Part shown: positions 14,176-21,038 of the stretch, one piece after another
Numbering within the stretch: the stretch's first letter is position 1
Layout: each line of letters opens with the position of its first letter
NCBI GenBank assembly: GCA_900553815.1
Contig: USEY01000060.1
Location: 1-21,038 of the forward strand
DNA from: an uncultured Bacteroides sp.
GTDB lineage: Bacteria; Bacteroidota; Bacteroidia; Bacteroidales; Bacteroidaceae
Length of the DNA stretch: 21,038 nt
Direction: 5' to 3'
Translations under genes and position numbers: made by a program
Notes under the pieces: model-generated
Told to the model about the DNA's origin: nothing
Seen by the model: the letters and a program-made list of their open reading frames with translations, nothing else
The model's database searches: none

Positions 14176-15213
14176 ATGAAAACTTTTCATATTGAATTGC
14201 CTAACGAGGCAATACGTACATCTTTAGTAGACAAGATAAACAACCTAACCAAACCAAAAGGCTCGCTTGGAAGGCTGGAAGAACTGGCTTTGCAGATAGG
14301 TCTTATCCAACAAAGTCTGTCGCCAGTGTTGAGCAAACCGCAGAATATCATTTTTGCGGCAGACCACGGCATTGTGGAAGAAGGAGTAAGCCTGTCGCCC
14401 AAGGAAGTGACATGGCAGCAAATCAGCAACTTTTTGCATGGCGGAGCTGGTATCAACTTCTTGTGCAGGCAGCATGGCTTTGAACTGAAGATTGTAGATG
14501 CAGGCGTAGACTACGACTTGCCATACGAGCAGGGCATCATCAATATGAAGGTGCGGAAGAGTACACGAAACTATCTGCATGAGGCTGCCATGACCGAAGA
14601 GGAAATGGAGCTTTGCCTGGAGCGCGGTGCGGAGGTGGTGAAACAATGCCATGCCGAAGGATGCAATGTCATCAGCTTTGGAGAGATGGGTATTGCCAAC
14701 ACATCGGCTTCTTCCATGTGGATGACTTATTTTACCGGTATTGAACTGAGTAAATGCGTTGGAGCAGGTAGTGGACTGGATAATGCAGGCATACGCCATA
14801 AATATGAAGTTTTGAAACAGGCCATGGACAATTACAAAGGCGACGCCTCTCCACGCGACATTATCCGATACTTCGGCGGTTATGAAATGGTTATGGCCGT
14901 AGGTGCCATGTTGCAGGCGGCAGAGCTGAAGATGGTGATTTTGGTAGACGGCTTCATCATGACCAACTGTATGCTTGCAGCCTCCAAGTTGTATCCTGAG
15001 GTTACTGCCTATGCCATTTATGGCCATTGTGGTGATGAGACAGGCCACAAGCTGGTGCTCGATGCCATGGGTGCCAAACCCTTGCTGAACCTGGGGCTGA
15101 GATTGGGTGAAGGGACAGGAGCTGTCTGTGCATATCCAATTGTTGTTTCTGCTGTAAGGATGATTAATGAGATGGACAACTTTGCCCATGCTTCCATTAC
15201 CAAATACTTTTAA
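14176..15213 (+). CDS. cobT: Nicotinate-nucleotide--dimethylbenzimidazole phosphoribosyltransferase
   Basis: CobT (345 aa) activates the lower-ligand base by exchanging it with nicotinate on nicotinate mononucleotide, giving alpha-ribazole phosphate. Visible family blocks are [16 protein letters not shown] near the N-terminus, [41 protein letters not shown] and LRLGEGTGA, whose E312 fits the catalytic base (E317 in the Salmonella enzyme). Length is typical. No bluB or bza gene for making dimethylbenzimidazole is nearby, so the base may be imported or made elsewhere. cobS starts 3 nt after the stop, indicating tight co-translation. Confidence 0.96.
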   Translation: MKTFHIELPNEAIRTSLVDKINNLTKPKGSLGRLEELALQIGLIQQSLSPVLSKPQNIIFAADHGIVEEGVSLSPKEVTWQQISNFLHGGAGINFLCRQHGFELKIVDAGVDYDLPYEQGIINMKVRKSTRNYLHEAAMTEEEMELCLERGAEVVKQCHAEGCNVISFGEMGIANTSASSMWMTYFTGIELSKCVGAGSGLDNAGIRHKYEVLKQAMDNYKGDASPRDIIRYFGGYEMVMAVGAMLQAAELKMVILVDGFIMTNCMLAASKLYPEVTAYAIYGHCGDETGHKLVLDAMGAKPLLNLGLRLGEGTGAVCAYPIVVSAVRMINEMDNFAHASITKYF

Positions 15214-15216
15214 GCC

Positions 15217-15999
15217 ATGAGGTTACTTGCTGCATTTATTTTCTTTACCCGCCTGCCTTTCTGGAAAATCAGGCAGGTGCCGGCCGATTGCTTCAAACAT
15301 GTGGTGCCCTATTGGCCGTTGGTTGGCTGGTTGACGGGAGGTATTATGGCTGTCTCGCTGTGGCTGGCTGCCCAAGTATTGCCCTTGCAGGTGGCATGGC
15401 TGGTGGCCATTGGCATGCGGATGTTGGCCACCGGTTGTTTGCACGAGGACGGATTAGCCGACTTCTGCGATGGCTTTGGAGGAGGTACAAACAGGCAACA
15501 AACACTTACCATCATGAAGGACTCGCACATAGGAACCTATGGTGTGATAGGCTTGATAGGCTATGTATTGCTCTTCTGGCAACTGCCTACAGGCCTACCC
15601 CTGCCGCTGCTGTGCGTGATTGCATTGTGCGGTGACTGCTGGAGCAAATTTTGCGCCTCGCAGCTAATCAACTATCTGCCTTATGCCCGCCCGGAAGCTG
15701 ACAGCAAGGCCAAGGTAGTGTATAGCTGCATGAGCCGGGGCGAACTGATAACCGCTTTTGTCAGTGGCCTGCTACCGTTGATATTCCTGCTGCCTATCAA
15801 CCTGTGGCCTGCCACGCTGGCACCGTTGTTTGTCTTCGTGCTGCTGTGCCGTTTGATGAAGAAAAGGTTGCAAGGCTATACGGGCGATTGCTGCGGAGCC
15901 TCATTTTTGCTTTGCGAGCTGTCTTTCTACCTTTGCGTAGCAGCCTTGTGCCATGTTTATGTAAGGTTCGGGGGCTTCAGCCTGACCGATTATTTATAA
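15217..15999 (+). CDS. cobS: Adenosylcobinamide-GDP ribazoletransferase (cobalamin synthase)
   Basis: CobS (260 aa) is an integral membrane enzyme joining adenosylcobinamide-GDP and alpha-ribazole (phosphate) to form adenosylcobalamin (phosphate). Family blocks: FFTRLPFW at 9-16, GCLHEDGLADFCDGFGGG (the acidic Mg-binding motif), and IMKDSHIGTYGVIGLIGY. Several hydrophobic segments follow, and GYTGDCCGA lies near the C-terminus. Length fits the family (about 250 aa). The start is 3 nt after the cobT stop. Confidence 0.95.
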   Translation: MRLLAAFIFFTRLPFWKIRQVPADCFKHVVPYWPLVGWLTGGIMAVSLWLAAQVLPLQVAWLVAIGMRMLATGCLHEDGLADFCDGFGGGTNRQQTLTIMKDSHIGTYGVIGLIGYVLLFWQLPTGLPLPLLCVIALCGDCWSKFCASQLINYLPYARPEADSKAKVVYSCMSRGELITAFVSGLLPLIFLLPINLWPATLAPLFVFVLLCRLMKKRLQGYTGDCCGASFLLCELSFYLCVAALCHVYVRFGGFSLTDYL

Positions 16000-16022
16000 T
16001 TGCAACCTCTCAGTTTTGAAAA

Positions 16023-16565
16023 ATGGAAATCATACTTATTAGACATACTTCGGTAGACGTCCCCCCGGGCGTATGCTACGGGCAGACAGATGTCCCCCTG
16101 AAGGATACATTTGAAGAGGAAGCTCGCCGAACACTTCAAACGCTGGAGGCATACAAGCCCTTCGACCATGTGTACACAAGTCCGCTGACACGCTGCACGC
16201 GACTAGCCACCTTTTGCAGCTATCCCGATGCCGAGCAGGACAAAAGACTAATGGAAATCAACTTCGGAGAGTGGGAAATGAAGCCCTTTGACGCGAACGA
16301 CGACCCCCGGCTGCAAGAATGGTATGCCGACTACCTGAACGTAGCCGCCACGGGAGGCGAATCCTTTGCCATGCAATATCAACGCGTCAGTCACTTCTTG
16401 GACGAACTACGGCAAAAAGAATATCGCCGTGTAGCTTTATTTGCCCATGGCGGTGTATTGATTTGCGCCCAGATATATGCCGGGCTCTTTTCGGCGAAAG
16501 AAGCCTTCAGTCACCTCACAAACTATGGTGGCGTGATAGCCTTGCAGCTGCCCGCTTTAGGATAG
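16023..16565 (+). CDS. cobC: Histidine phosphatase family, probable alpha-ribazole phosphatase
   Basis: This 180-aa member of the phosphoglycerate-mutase-like phosphatases has the catalytic IRHT motif with H8. VCYGQTDVPL follows (typical of CobC), then YTSPLTRC, MEINFGEWEM and the second histidine H142 in ALFAHGGVLI. In this operon it most likely removes the phosphate from alpha-ribazole phosphate or adenosylcobalamin phosphate. Other members of this broad family have other substrates, so the exact role comes from its place behind cobU, cobT and cobS. Its last 9 bp overlap the end of cbiB on the other strand, leaving no room for a terminator between the arms. Confidence 0.88.
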   Translation: MEIILIRHTSVDVPPGVCYGQTDVPLKDTFEEEARRTLQTLEAYKPFDHVYTSPLTRCTRLATFCSYPDAEQDKRLMEINFGEWEMKPFDANDDPRLQEWYADYLNVAATGGESFAMQYQRVSHFLDELRQKEYRRVALFAHGGVLICAQIYAGLFSAKEAFSHLTNYGGVIALQLPALG

Positions 16566-17525
16566 CCAAAGCTGCAGGAGAGCACCCAGAAGAATGACAA
16601 GCGCTATCATGCGTCCCTCGGCCGCCCGGTTGATGCGTACGGCGCAGCGCATGTCGGTAGTGGTCAGAGGCCGTTCGTTAGAACCTATGAACGGCTTCCA
16701 CACTTCCTGACCGAAATAGTTGTGCGGTCCTCCGAAACGACAATCCAAAATGCCAGCCAGCGCCGCCTCCGGGTAACCCGAGTTGGGGCTGGCATGCTGG
16801 CTTCCCTGCTTGGCCACGAAAGCCAGTAACGACCAACGCCCCGACACAGCCACCATGAGAAAGGCCGTCAGGCGGGCGGGAAGGTAGTTGGCCACATCGT
16901 CGATGCGTGCAGCCCAGCAGCCGAAGCGACGGTAACGCTCGTTGCGATAGCCTATCATCGAGTCGAGTGTATTCACCATCTTGTAGGCCATCATGCCCGG
17001 CAATCCCAGCAGCAGGTACCAAAAGAGGGGGGCAATAACCCCGTCGCTCAGGTTCTCGGCCAGCGTCTCAAGGGCGGCCGTGCGTACTTCCTGGGCAGAC
17101 AGCTCCGACGTATCGCGCCCCACGATGCGCGCCACCTGCTTCCGCCCTTCCTCCAGCGAACGGTCTACGGCCTTGAACACGTCTCTGACTTCCCTCACCA
17201 GCGTTGTCCCAGCCAGACAATAGAAGATGCCAACCATCTGCACAACCAGCAACAATACAGGAGATATGGATTCGGCTACTGACACGATGCCCCATACCAT
17301 CAGATAGGTCAGCACAATTAGTGAGAGCGACAGGAGCGCTCCTTTCAGCATACGGTGTCCGCCATGATTAAGCCGGTGCTCGCCCTTGGCTATCATATTG
17401 CCATAGAGCACTATCGGATGGGGAAGCCAGACAGGGTCGCCCAACAGGCGATCGAGCAGCCAAGCCCCCAGCAAGGGTAATCCATAATGGAATATGGCGG
17501 TCAAACAATACAAAATCTCTTCCAT
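16557..17525 (-). CDS. cbiB: Adenosylcobinamide-phosphate synthase
   Basis: CbiB (called CobD in the aerobic nomenclature; 322 aa) is a membrane protein that attaches aminopropanol phosphate to adenosylcobyric acid. Signature segments: LLDRLLGDPVWLPHPIVLYG near the N-terminus, ENLSDGVIAPLFWYLLLG, and YKMVNTLDSMIGYRNERYRRFG followed by RIDDVANYLPARL. Length is typical (310-320). It is the last gene of the minus-strand arm, 79 nt after the CobD-like decarboxylase that makes its substrate, and it overlaps cobC tail to tail. Confidence 0.95.
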   Translation of the reverse strand: MEEILYCLTAIFHYGLPLLGAWLLDRLLGDPVWLPHPIVLYGNMIAKGEHRLNHGGHRMLKGALLSLSLIVLTYLMVWGIVSVAESISPVLLLVVQMVGIFYCLAGTTLVREVRDVFKAVDRSLEEGRKQVARIVGRDTSELSAQEVRTAALETLAENLSDGVIAPLFWYLLLGLPGMMAYKMVNTLDSMIGYRNERYRRFGCWAARIDDVANYLPARLTAFLMVAVSGRWSLLAFVAKQGSQHASPNSGYPEAALAGILDCRFGGPHNYFGQEVWKPFIGSNERPLTTTDMRCAVRINRAAEGRMIALVILLGALLQLWLS

Positions 17526-17604
17526 TTCAAAATTAGTTTTTGATTTTTTATCTCAGAGGGCCAAGAACTCTACTATGTTCTGTTCGCACGAATGGAACTG
17601 TCGT

Positions 17605-18663
17605 TCAAAACTCGGCAAACCAGGTGGCAATGGCCTGCACCAGCTTGCAGTTCTCAAGCTCTGTTTGCGAAGCCACCCGAAAGTAATGCTCGTCCAATCC
17701 CTCAAAGTTGGACGCGTCGCGAATCAATATGCCGTGTGTTTCGGCCAAGTAATCCTTCAAAGCAGCAGCCTTCCCATATCTCAGGCAAGCCAGCATGTAG
17801 TGCGTCTCCGTGTCCCACACCTCCAGCCCTCCGGTCTTCTCCAATGCCTGTTTCAGCCGTTGCGCCTCTTGCAGGCAGGCTGTCAGGTCGAAGCGTCCCA
17901 CCTCTGGATGGGCCGTGAGAAACAGTCCGGCCTCGATGGCCATGCTGTTGACCGACCACGGCATACGGTTGGTGCGCAACCTGTTCAGCAGCCCGGCGTT
18001 TCCAGTGATGTATCCCAATCGTATGCCGGGCAAGGCATAGCGCTTGGTCAGCGAGTGCAGCAGCAATACGTTGGGGCGCAAGGATGCTGCGGCAGGGCTA
18101 AAGAGGGGTTGCAGTGTGAAGCTTTCGTATGACTGGTCGATGACGAAGCACACCTCGGGATTGGCATCCATCAGTGTCTCCAGCCGATCGCGGGTAATTA
18201 CGGTGCCGGTAGGGTTGTTAGGATTGCATATCCACAGCATGCGCACGTCTGTGGGCAACTTGAAGTGTTCAGCCTCGGCTGGCAACTGGTAGAGCGATGT
18301 CAGTCTGTGGGCGTGCATGCGACAAGCATCGGCGTATTCGCTAAAGGTGGGCTGCAAGATAGCTGTGCAGGTCTCCCTGAAGGTCTGCGCTATCAGGTAA
18401 ATGGCCTCCGTGGCACCGTTTGTCACGCATACCTCTTCTTTGTTCAAGCCGGCCAGGCGTGCCAGTTGCTGCTCCAGCCTATAAGGTTCAGGCTCGGGAT
18501 AACTAGACAGCAAATTCTGTCCTTTTCGGTCGGTGTGCGTCAGGCAGTGGCTTAGATGCTGCCACAAGGCTGTCAAGTCCAATTGGTTGTAAACGTTGGA
18601 GCTGAAGTTCAGCTCTATGTCCCGGCTGTATTTATAGCTGTCGTCTCCGTGTCCTTCAATCAT
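17605..18663 (-). CDS. cobD: PLP aminotransferase-fold enzyme, probable L-threonine-O-3-phosphate decarboxylase
   Basis: This 352-aa class I/II aminotransferase-fold protein resembles histidinol-phosphate aminotransferase. It has NFSSNVYNQL near the N-terminus, TNGATEAIYLIAQTF (PLP phosphate contacts), WICNPNNPTGT, the PLP lysine K207 in HSLTKRYALPGIRLGY, and FRVASQTELEN near the C-terminus. In Salmonella, CobD of this fold decarboxylates threonine phosphate to aminopropanol phosphate for CbiB. Position between cobQ and cbiB supports that reaction over histidine synthesis. Its ATG overlaps the cobQ stop by 8 bp, so translation is coupled. The threonine kinase supplying its substrate (PduX type) is not in the window. 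Confidence 0.88.
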   Translation of the reverse strand: MIEGHGDDSYKYSRDIELNFSSNVYNQLDLTALWQHLSHCLTHTDRKGQNLLSSYPEPEPYRLEQQLARLAGLNKEEVCVTNGATEAIYLIAQTFRETCTAILQPTFSEYADACRMHAHRLTSLYQLPAEAEHFKLPTDVRMLWICNPNNPTGTVITRDRLETLMDANPEVCFVIDQSYESFTLQPLFSPAAASLRPNVLLLHSLTKRYALPGIRLGYITGNAGLLNRLRTNRMPWSVNSMAIEAGLFLTAHPEVGRFDLTACLQEAQRLKQALEKTGGLEVWDTETHYMLACLRYGKAAALKDYLAETHGILIRDASNFEGLDEHYFRVASQTELENCKLVQAIATWFAEF

Positions 18664-20155
18664 GGCTGGTCAGTATTTGATAGACGAGAGGCAGGTTGAC
18701 ATGCTGCCTGATATGTTGAGCTAGCTTGTCGTATTGCTCCTCCTTGAATGCATGGTAATCAAAGTGCTGCGCGTTGGCCATTTTATGGCTGAACGGGCGC
18801 AACAGGAAATCAATAAATTCCTGGTTGTCCAAAATGCCGTGGATGTAGGTGCCCATGCAGTTGGATGCCGTGATGCAGCCATCCATTGTTTCGTCTTCCA
18901 ACAGGTTGAGAGGCGAAGCAGGTGCATGACCTGTCTGTGTGGTCACTCCCATGTGTATCTCGTAGCCTTGCAGTGCGTAAGGCTGTTCATTGCTGCTCTG
19001 GGCCGATTTGAAGCGCACCTGTCTAGTCACTTTCTGGCCCGACATGCTGGTCGACACGGGCAACAATCCCAAGCCAGGGAGACGTTCTAATTCACCTTCC
19101 ACATGCTCGGGGTCGCACACTTCTTCACCCATTAGCTGGTAGCCACCGCAGATGCCCATCACGGTCACTCCCTTGCGGTGTGCATTGATGATGGCCTGCG
19201 CCACGCCGTTTTTCCGCAGTTCGTGCAGGTCGCTCAGTGTGCTCTTGGAGCCGGGAATCAGGATGATGTCGGCCTTCTCCAGTTCGTTGACATTGTTGGT
19301 ATAGAAAAGGTGGACACGAGGGTCGCGCTCCAGTACATTGAAGTCTGTGAAATTGCTCAAATGGCGCAGCATTACTACAGCAATATTCACTTTTCCCTGT
19401 TCGGCCTGCATGGATTTGGCAGCCAGCGACACGCTGTCTTCCTCCTCGATGTAGATGTCCTTATAGAAAGGCACCACGCCCAGTACGGGTATGCCACACA
19501 GCTCTTCTATCATTCGGCGACCACTGTCAAACAAACGTAGGTCGCCTCTGAACTTATTGATAATGATGCCCTTGATACGTGCTCGCTCTTGGGGAGTAAG
19601 CAGCATGATGGTGCCGTAGACGCTGGCAAATACGCCGCCACGGTCGATATCGGCTACCAGCACTACGTCAGCGCCGGCGTGGAGAGCCATGGGCATGTTC
19701 ACCAGGTCAGACTCTCGCAGGTTGATTTCGGCAATGCTACCCGCACCTTCCAGTACAATGGGATTGTATCGTGTGGCCAAACGGTCGTAAGCGTCACACA
19801 CTTGCTGTCTGAGTTCTTCTCTTCCTTCTTTGCGGTAATATTCGTAGGCGCTGCGGCTGCCAATAGGTTTTCCATTGAGCACCACCTGTGAAGTGTGGTC
19901 TGATTGCGGCTTCAGCAGCAGTGGATTCATGTCTGTGTAGCAGGCAATTCCGGCCGCTTCGGCCTGCACGGCTTGTGCCCTTCCTATCTCCAGCCCTTCG
20001 GGCGTGGCAAAGGAATTGAGCGCCATATTTTGTGCCTTAAATGGGGCAGGCGAATATCCGTCTTGCTTGAATATACGGCAGAAGGCTGCGGCAATGATGC
20101 TCTTCCCCACGTCGCTACCGGTGCCTGCAAACATGATAGGATGAAGTTTCTCCAT
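18656..20155 (-). CDS. cobQ: Cobyric acid synthase (glutamine-hydrolysing)
   Basis: CobQ/CbiP amidates four side chains of adenosylcobyrinic acid a,c-diamide using ATP and glutamine. I place the start at the ATG at 20155 (499 aa, MEKLHPIMFAGTGSDVGKS), since the P-loop-like motif begins at residue 10 as in the family; an upstream in-frame ATG at 20200 lies beyond the promoter candidate. The N-terminal DTBS-like ATPase domain (1 to about 240, with PLLLKPQSD and EGAGSIAEINL) is followed by a class I glutamine amidotransferase domain. That domain has nucleophile C336 in VMGICGGYQLMG and H439 in GTYIHGI. The length fits. The gene heads the cobQ-cobD-cbiB arm and has its own promoter candidate. Confidence 0.95.
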   Translation of the reverse strand: MEKLHPIMFAGTGSDVGKSIIAAAFCRIFKQDGYSPAPFKAQNMALNSFATPEGLEIGRAQAVQAEAAGIACYTDMNPLLLKPQSDHTSQVVLNGKPIGSRSAYEYYRKEGREELRQQVCDAYDRLATRYNPIVLEGAGSIAEINLRESDLVNMPMALHAGADVVLVADIDRGGVFASVYGTIMLLTPQERARIKGIIINKFRGDLRLFDSGRRMIEELCGIPVLGVVPFYKDIYIEEEDSVSLAAKSMQAEQGKVNIAVVMLRHLSNFTDFNVLERDPRVHLFYTNNVNELEKADIILIPGSKSTLSDLHELRKNGVAQAIINAHRKGVTVMGICGGYQLMGEEVCDPEHVEGELERLPGLGLLPVSTSMSGQKVTRQVRFKSAQSSNEQPYALQGYEIHMGVTTQTGHAPASPLNLLEDETMDGCITASNCMGTYIHGILDNQEFIDFLLRPFSHKMANAQHFDYHAFKEEQYDKLAQHIRQHVNLPLVYQILTSHD

Positions 20156-20188
20156 GATGTTCTTCTCTTTTTTATGATAAAGCGGGGA

Positions 20189-20196
20189 CAAAGTTA
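20189..20196 (-). promoter_or_regulatory. -7 box in front of cobQ
   Basis: The minus strand reads TAACTTTG, a perfect TAnnTTTG, about 33 nt before the cobQ ATG at 20155. The -33 position has only a weak match (TGG). It suggests that cobQ-cobD-cbiB can be transcribed separately from the adenosyltransferase gene. Confidence 0.5.
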
Positions 20197-20198
20197 GC

Positions 20199-20226
20199 AA
20201 AAAGGCAGCAGATTACCATCACTGCC
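20199..20226 (-). terminator. Possible weak terminator after the adenosyltransferase gene
   Basis: On the minus strand GGCAG, a 13-nt loop, CTGCC and TTTTT form a short stem with a T-run just before the cobQ -7 box. The 5-bp stem is weak, so partial read-through would be expected. Confidence 0.3.
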
Positions 20227-20273
20227 GCCCCTTACTTGCTGTTCCTCTCGACATGTCGCAACAGCCGATACCA

Positions 20274-20843
20274 TCAGCCTTTGCGGCGATAATAGGCAAA
20301 CTTCTTCCAGTGTTCTTCGGGCAACTGCTCACGCTGCATGGCCATGCGTGCCATGATGAAAAATAGGTCGGAGAGCCGGTTGAACAGGCGCATGATGCTT
20401 TCATCAACAGGACTGGTGCGATGAAGCGTCCACAAACGGCGCTCGGCCCGACGGACTATCGTGCGTGCCATCTGCAACTGCGCAGAGAGCAATGTGCCGC
20501 CCGGCAGGATAAAATAGCCAGGATTCTCCAGTCGGGCTGTCATTTCGTCCATAACCTGTTCGCAACGGCCAGCCAGTTCGTCAGCCCCCAATGGATTAGG
20601 ATTGATGCGCCCGGGTGGGGTAGCCACATGACTCATCACGGTCATCAGCTCCAGCTGAATGCTGTAAAGCAAGTCCTGCCACTCGTCACTGTCGTGAAGC
20701 AACGCCCTCACAATGCCTATTTGTGCATTCAGTTCGTCTATAGTGCCGTTCGTTTCTATGCGTATATCATCCTTATCTACCCGACTACCGCCATGCAGGC
20801 CGGTAGTACCTTTATCCCCAGTTTTAGTATAAATTCGCTTCAT
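20274..20843 (-). CDS. PduO-type ATP:cob(I)alamin adenosyltransferase
   Basis: This 189-aa enzyme adds the 5'-deoxyadenosyl group to the reduced corrinoid cobalt. The N-terminus RIYTKTGDKGTTGLHGG carries the ATP-binding motif. IETNGTIDELNAQIG follows, and the C-terminal helices have TIVRRAERRLW and MRLFNRLSDLFFIMARM, the PduO-family active-site blocks. Length matches the family (about 185-190 aa). It lies upstream of cobQ, which works on adenosylated corrinoids, with a 118-nt gap that holds a possible terminator and a new promoter. No perfect -7 box was seen in the 100 nt before its own start. Confidence 0.94.
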   Translation of the reverse strand: MKRIYTKTGDKGTTGLHGGSRVDKDDIRIETNGTIDELNAQIGIVRALLHDSDEWQDLLYSIQLELMTVMSHVATPPGRINPNPLGADELAGRCEQVMDEMTARLENPGYFILPGGTLLSAQLQMARTIVRRAERRLWTLHRTSPVDESIMRLFNRLSDLFFIMARMAMQREQLPEEHWKKFAYYRRKG

Positions 20844-20939
20844 AATCTACTGCTGTTTAGTTCATGCAAAGAATCTATGTAAAAACATAATTGTAAGATT
20901 ATGCATTCCTTTTACACTTCGATTCTTGTTGTATGATAT

Positions 20940-20972
20940 AAAAAAAAGGAGTCACCATTATGGCAACTCCTT
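20940..20972 (-). terminator. Intrinsic terminator of tRNA-Pro
   Basis: On the minus strand AAGGAGTTGCCAT and ATGGTGACTCCTT (plus positions 20946-20972) form an almost perfect hairpin with two adjacent G-U/U-G pairs and a minimal loop, followed by eight T residues. It lies 12 nt after the tRNA-Pro 3' end and isolates it from the adenosyltransferase gene. Confidence 0.88.
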
Positions 20973-20984
20973 GATTTTCAATCG

Positions 20985-21038
20985 TCGGGGTAGCGGGATT
21001 CGAACCCACGACCCCCTGCTCCCAAAGCAGGTGCGCTA
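20985..21038 (-). tRNA. tRNA-Pro (anticodon TGG), 5' end cut by the window edge
   Basis: The minus strand reads TAGCGCACCTGC, loop TTTGGGA, GCAGG, then a T-arm with TTCGAAT and the acceptor strand TACCCCG with discriminator A. The loop gives anticodon TGG (Pro). The first 20-odd nt (5' acceptor strand and most of the D-arm) lie outside the window. CCA is not encoded (CGAT follows). Confidence 0.93.

Overview
The window looks like chromosomal DNA of a Bacteroidales bacterium, most likely Bacteroides or a close relative; I cannot name the species. The grounds are Bacteroidetes-type promoters (TTG or TTTG, about 20 nt, then TAnnTTTG) in front of several genes, weak or absent Shine-Dalgarno sequences, tRNA genes without an encoded CCA, and gene families typical of that group: a minimal SerA, a PIF1-like helicase with a C-terminal HRDC domain, and an HU-CCDC81/SPOR membrane protein. 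There are no insertion sequences, phage genes or CRISPR arrays.

Layout. Positions 1-453 are non-coding, with a promoter in front of serC. Positions 454-4133 hold a serine block: serC, serA and a DUF1015 gene, separated by spacers rich in inverted repeats. The DUF1015 product is probably a serine/phosphoserine enzyme (candidate serine kinase). A NarL-type response regulator is translationally coupled to an AbgT-family transporter (4261-6455). A spacer made almost entirely of short degenerate tandem repeats (6468-6681) follows, then the helicase (6702-8837). A Wza-like outer-membrane polysaccharide export lipoprotein lies convergent to it (8915-9727, minus). A divergent, more A+T-rich stretch carries the HU-CCDC81/SPOR protein, a zinc-ribbon/FHA protein, a strong terminator and a glycosyltransferase (10007-13197). 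A tRNA-Gly(CCC) on the minus strand and a promoter for the cob operon stand back to back around 13347-13547.

From 13630 to 20843 is a late cobalamin pathway cluster in two convergent arms. The plus arm is cobU-cobT-cobS-cobC (nucleotide loop assembly). The minus arm, read right to left, is the PduO-type adenosyltransferase, cobQ (cobyric acid synthase), a CobD-like threonine-phosphate decarboxylase and cbiB. The arms meet tail to tail with a 9-bp overlap. Together they can take a cobyrinic acid a,c-diamide-level corrinoid to adenosylcobalamin; no corrin ring genes, threonine kinase or DMB synthase are in the window. The right edge holds a 5'-truncated tRNA-Pro(TGG) with a clear terminator.

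Best candidates for something little described: the serC-serA-DUF1015 set, with a SerA that carries Lys where the catalytic His is expected; the nested inverted repeat between serC and serA; the layered 7-, 9- and 10-nt intergenic repeats; and the HU-like/SPOR plus FHA pair, which could link nucleoid and septal wall.
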